Assembly (NCBI GenBank): GCA_014879435.1
Contig: JACSSB010000268.1
Location: 1-6,800 of the forward strand
Reading direction: 5' to 3'
From: Phycisphaerales bacterium
GTDB taxonomy: Bacteria; Pseudomonadota; Gammaproteobacteria; Competibacterales; Competibacteraceae
Length of the DNA: 6,800 nt
The translations under genes were made by a program, and so were the position numbers. Shown in pieces: positions 5,957-6,800 of the stretch. The notes beneath the pieces were generated by a model, which was not told the origin of the DNA, did not search any database, and saw only the letters and a program-made list of their open reading frames with translations. The stretch's first letter is position 1, and every line of letters begins with the position of its first letter.

Positions 5957-6730
5957 TCAGCCGCGGATGCCAGTCCCTTGGCGTAATAGCCACAAGCTGT
6001 AACCAAACAGAACAGCGATGAAAAGCAGAATGATGAGGAAGGCGAAGCGGATGTCGATATCCGACACACCCAAGATGCCGTAGCGAAAAGCGTTAATCAT
6101 GTACAGGATGGGATTGAACAGAGAGACAGTTTGCCAAAATGATGGCAGCATCTTGATGGAGTAGAAGATACCGCCGAGATAGATCAGTGGGGTCAGTACG
6201 AAAGTCGGAACTACCGAGATATCGTCAAAGCTCTTGGCAAAGATCGCGTTAATCAGGCCAGCCAGAGCAAACAGTATCGAAGTCAGGACAATCACTGTCA
6301 GCGTAATCAAGGGATGTCGCCAGTCTAGATCGGCGAAAAACATCGAAACCGCCGCAACTGTGCCGCCGACTGCCAGTCCTCGCGCTAAGCCCCCGCCGAC
6401 GAAGCCCAACACGATGATGGTGTTGGGTAGGGGCGAAACTAGCATTTCTTCGACATGCCGCTGGAACTTGGCGCTGAAAAACGAGGACACCACATTGGAA
6501 TAGGAATTGGTGATGACCGCCATCATGATCAATCCCGGTGCGATGTATTGGGTATAGCTCAATCCTTCGACTGGCCCGATTTGGGTACCGATCAGTTTTC
6601 CGAAAATGATGAAGTACAAGGCGGTGGTTACTGCTGGTGGCAGAATGGTTTGAATCCAGATGCGCAGAAAGCGCAAGGTTTCCTTAACCAGAATGGTTTG
6701 TAGCGCAACGAGTTGGGTACGAATATTCAT
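5957..6730 (-). CDS. yadH: ABC-2 type transporter permease, YadH family
   Basis: This 257-residue integral membrane protein matches E. coli YadH (256 residues) along its length. Landmarks are LRIWIQTILPP (22-32), LYFIIFGKLIG (38-48), APGLIMMAVITNSYSNV (64-80), SSFFSAKFQRHVEE (82-95), GFVGGGLARG (109-118) and AKSFDDISVVPTFVLTPL (165-182), followed by YLGGIFYS (184-191) and NAFRYGILG (213-221). Six membrane helices are visible, near 28-48, 59-83, 104-132, 140-163, 172-192 and 229-249. ABC-2 permeases dimerise and pair with a separate ATPase, usually YadG encoded just upstream; that gene would lie past the right edge. The exported substrate is unknown in E. coli as well. The start at 6730 (MNIRTQ) matches the family length. 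An in-frame ATG at 6799 would add 23 residues with no family counterpart. No good ribosome binding site precedes 6730, so coupling to an upstream gene is possible. Confidence 0.92.
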   Translation of the reverse strand: MNIRTQLVALQTILVKETLRFLRIWIQTILPPAVTTALYFIIFGKLIGTQIGPVEGLSYTQYIAPGLIMMAVITNSYSNVVSSFFSAKFQRHVEEMLVSPLPNTIIVLGFVGGGLARGLAVGGTVAAVSMFFADLDWRHPLITLTVIVLTSILFALAGLINAIFAKSFDDISVVPTFVLTPLIYLGGIFYSIKMLPSFWQTVSLFNPILYMINAFRYGILGVSDIDIRFAFLIILLFIAVLFGYSLWLLRQGTGIRG

Positions 6731-6800
6731 GGAGATATGGTCGGTTCTGGCGGGTATTTGCCTGTTAACAGCGGTGCCATACTCTACGCATATTTCCATC
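6731..6800. other. Short edge region upstream of yadH
   Basis: Only 70 bases lie between the yadH start and the window edge. They could hold the 3' end of the partner ATPase gene on the minus strand, since two minus frames close here with stop codons, or a plain leader. The sequence is too short to decide. Confidence 0.3.

Noticed and set aside
6731..6799. N-terminal extension of yadH to ATG 6799
   Set aside because: It would add 23 residues absent from E. coli YadH, and the family length fits the start at 6730.

Overview
The window looks like ordinary chromosomal DNA of a gammaproteobacterium with moderate GC. Three of its proteins read as close relatives of Escherichia coli ones (RlmL, MepK/YcbK and YadH). 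A fourth, the YbaK-family protein, belongs to a broader proteobacterial group. The fused RlmK/RlmL architecture implied by the linker also points to Gammaproteobacteria. A genus cannot be named from this sequence. There is no phage, insertion sequence, CRISPR array, tRNA or rRNA gene.

Layout from left to right. Positions 1-1340 (minus) hold the N-terminal 446 residues of the 23S rRNA methyltransferase RlmL/RlmKL, which runs off the left edge. Its start lies 3 bases after the stop of ybaK (1344-1832, minus), a misacylated-tRNA deacylase, so the two probably share one transcript. A gap of about 350 bases (1833-2180), AT-rich over most of its length, separates ybaK from the divergent mepK (2181-2774, plus), a Tat-exported peptidoglycan endopeptidase. 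The gap holds a perfect 12-base palindrome, short direct repeats and a possible mepK promoter. A 62-base convergent gap with a hairpin follows. Then comes a complete TRAP transporter operon on the minus strand, dctP-dctQ-dctM (5763 down to 2837), probably for uptake of C4-dicarboxylates such as malate, succinate or fumarate. A GC-rich stem-loop lies between dctP and dctQ, and dctQ and dctM overlap by ATGA. A strong intrinsic terminator at 5891-5933 separates this operon from yadH (5957-6730, minus), an ABC-2 type permease whose ATPase partner would lie beyond the right edge.

Functionally there are four independent modules: translation quality and ribosome modification (ybaK, rlmL), cell-wall turnover (mepK), dicarboxylate import (dctPQM) and an ABC exporter permease (yadH). 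In the TRAP system DctP binds substrate in the periplasm and delivers it to the DctQ-DctM membrane pair, which is driven by an ion gradient. I found no convincing undescribed system. The points most worth a second look are the dctP-dctQ stem-loop, the repeat-rich ybaK/mepK gap, and an alanine in place of a conserved glycine in the MepK metal-site motif.
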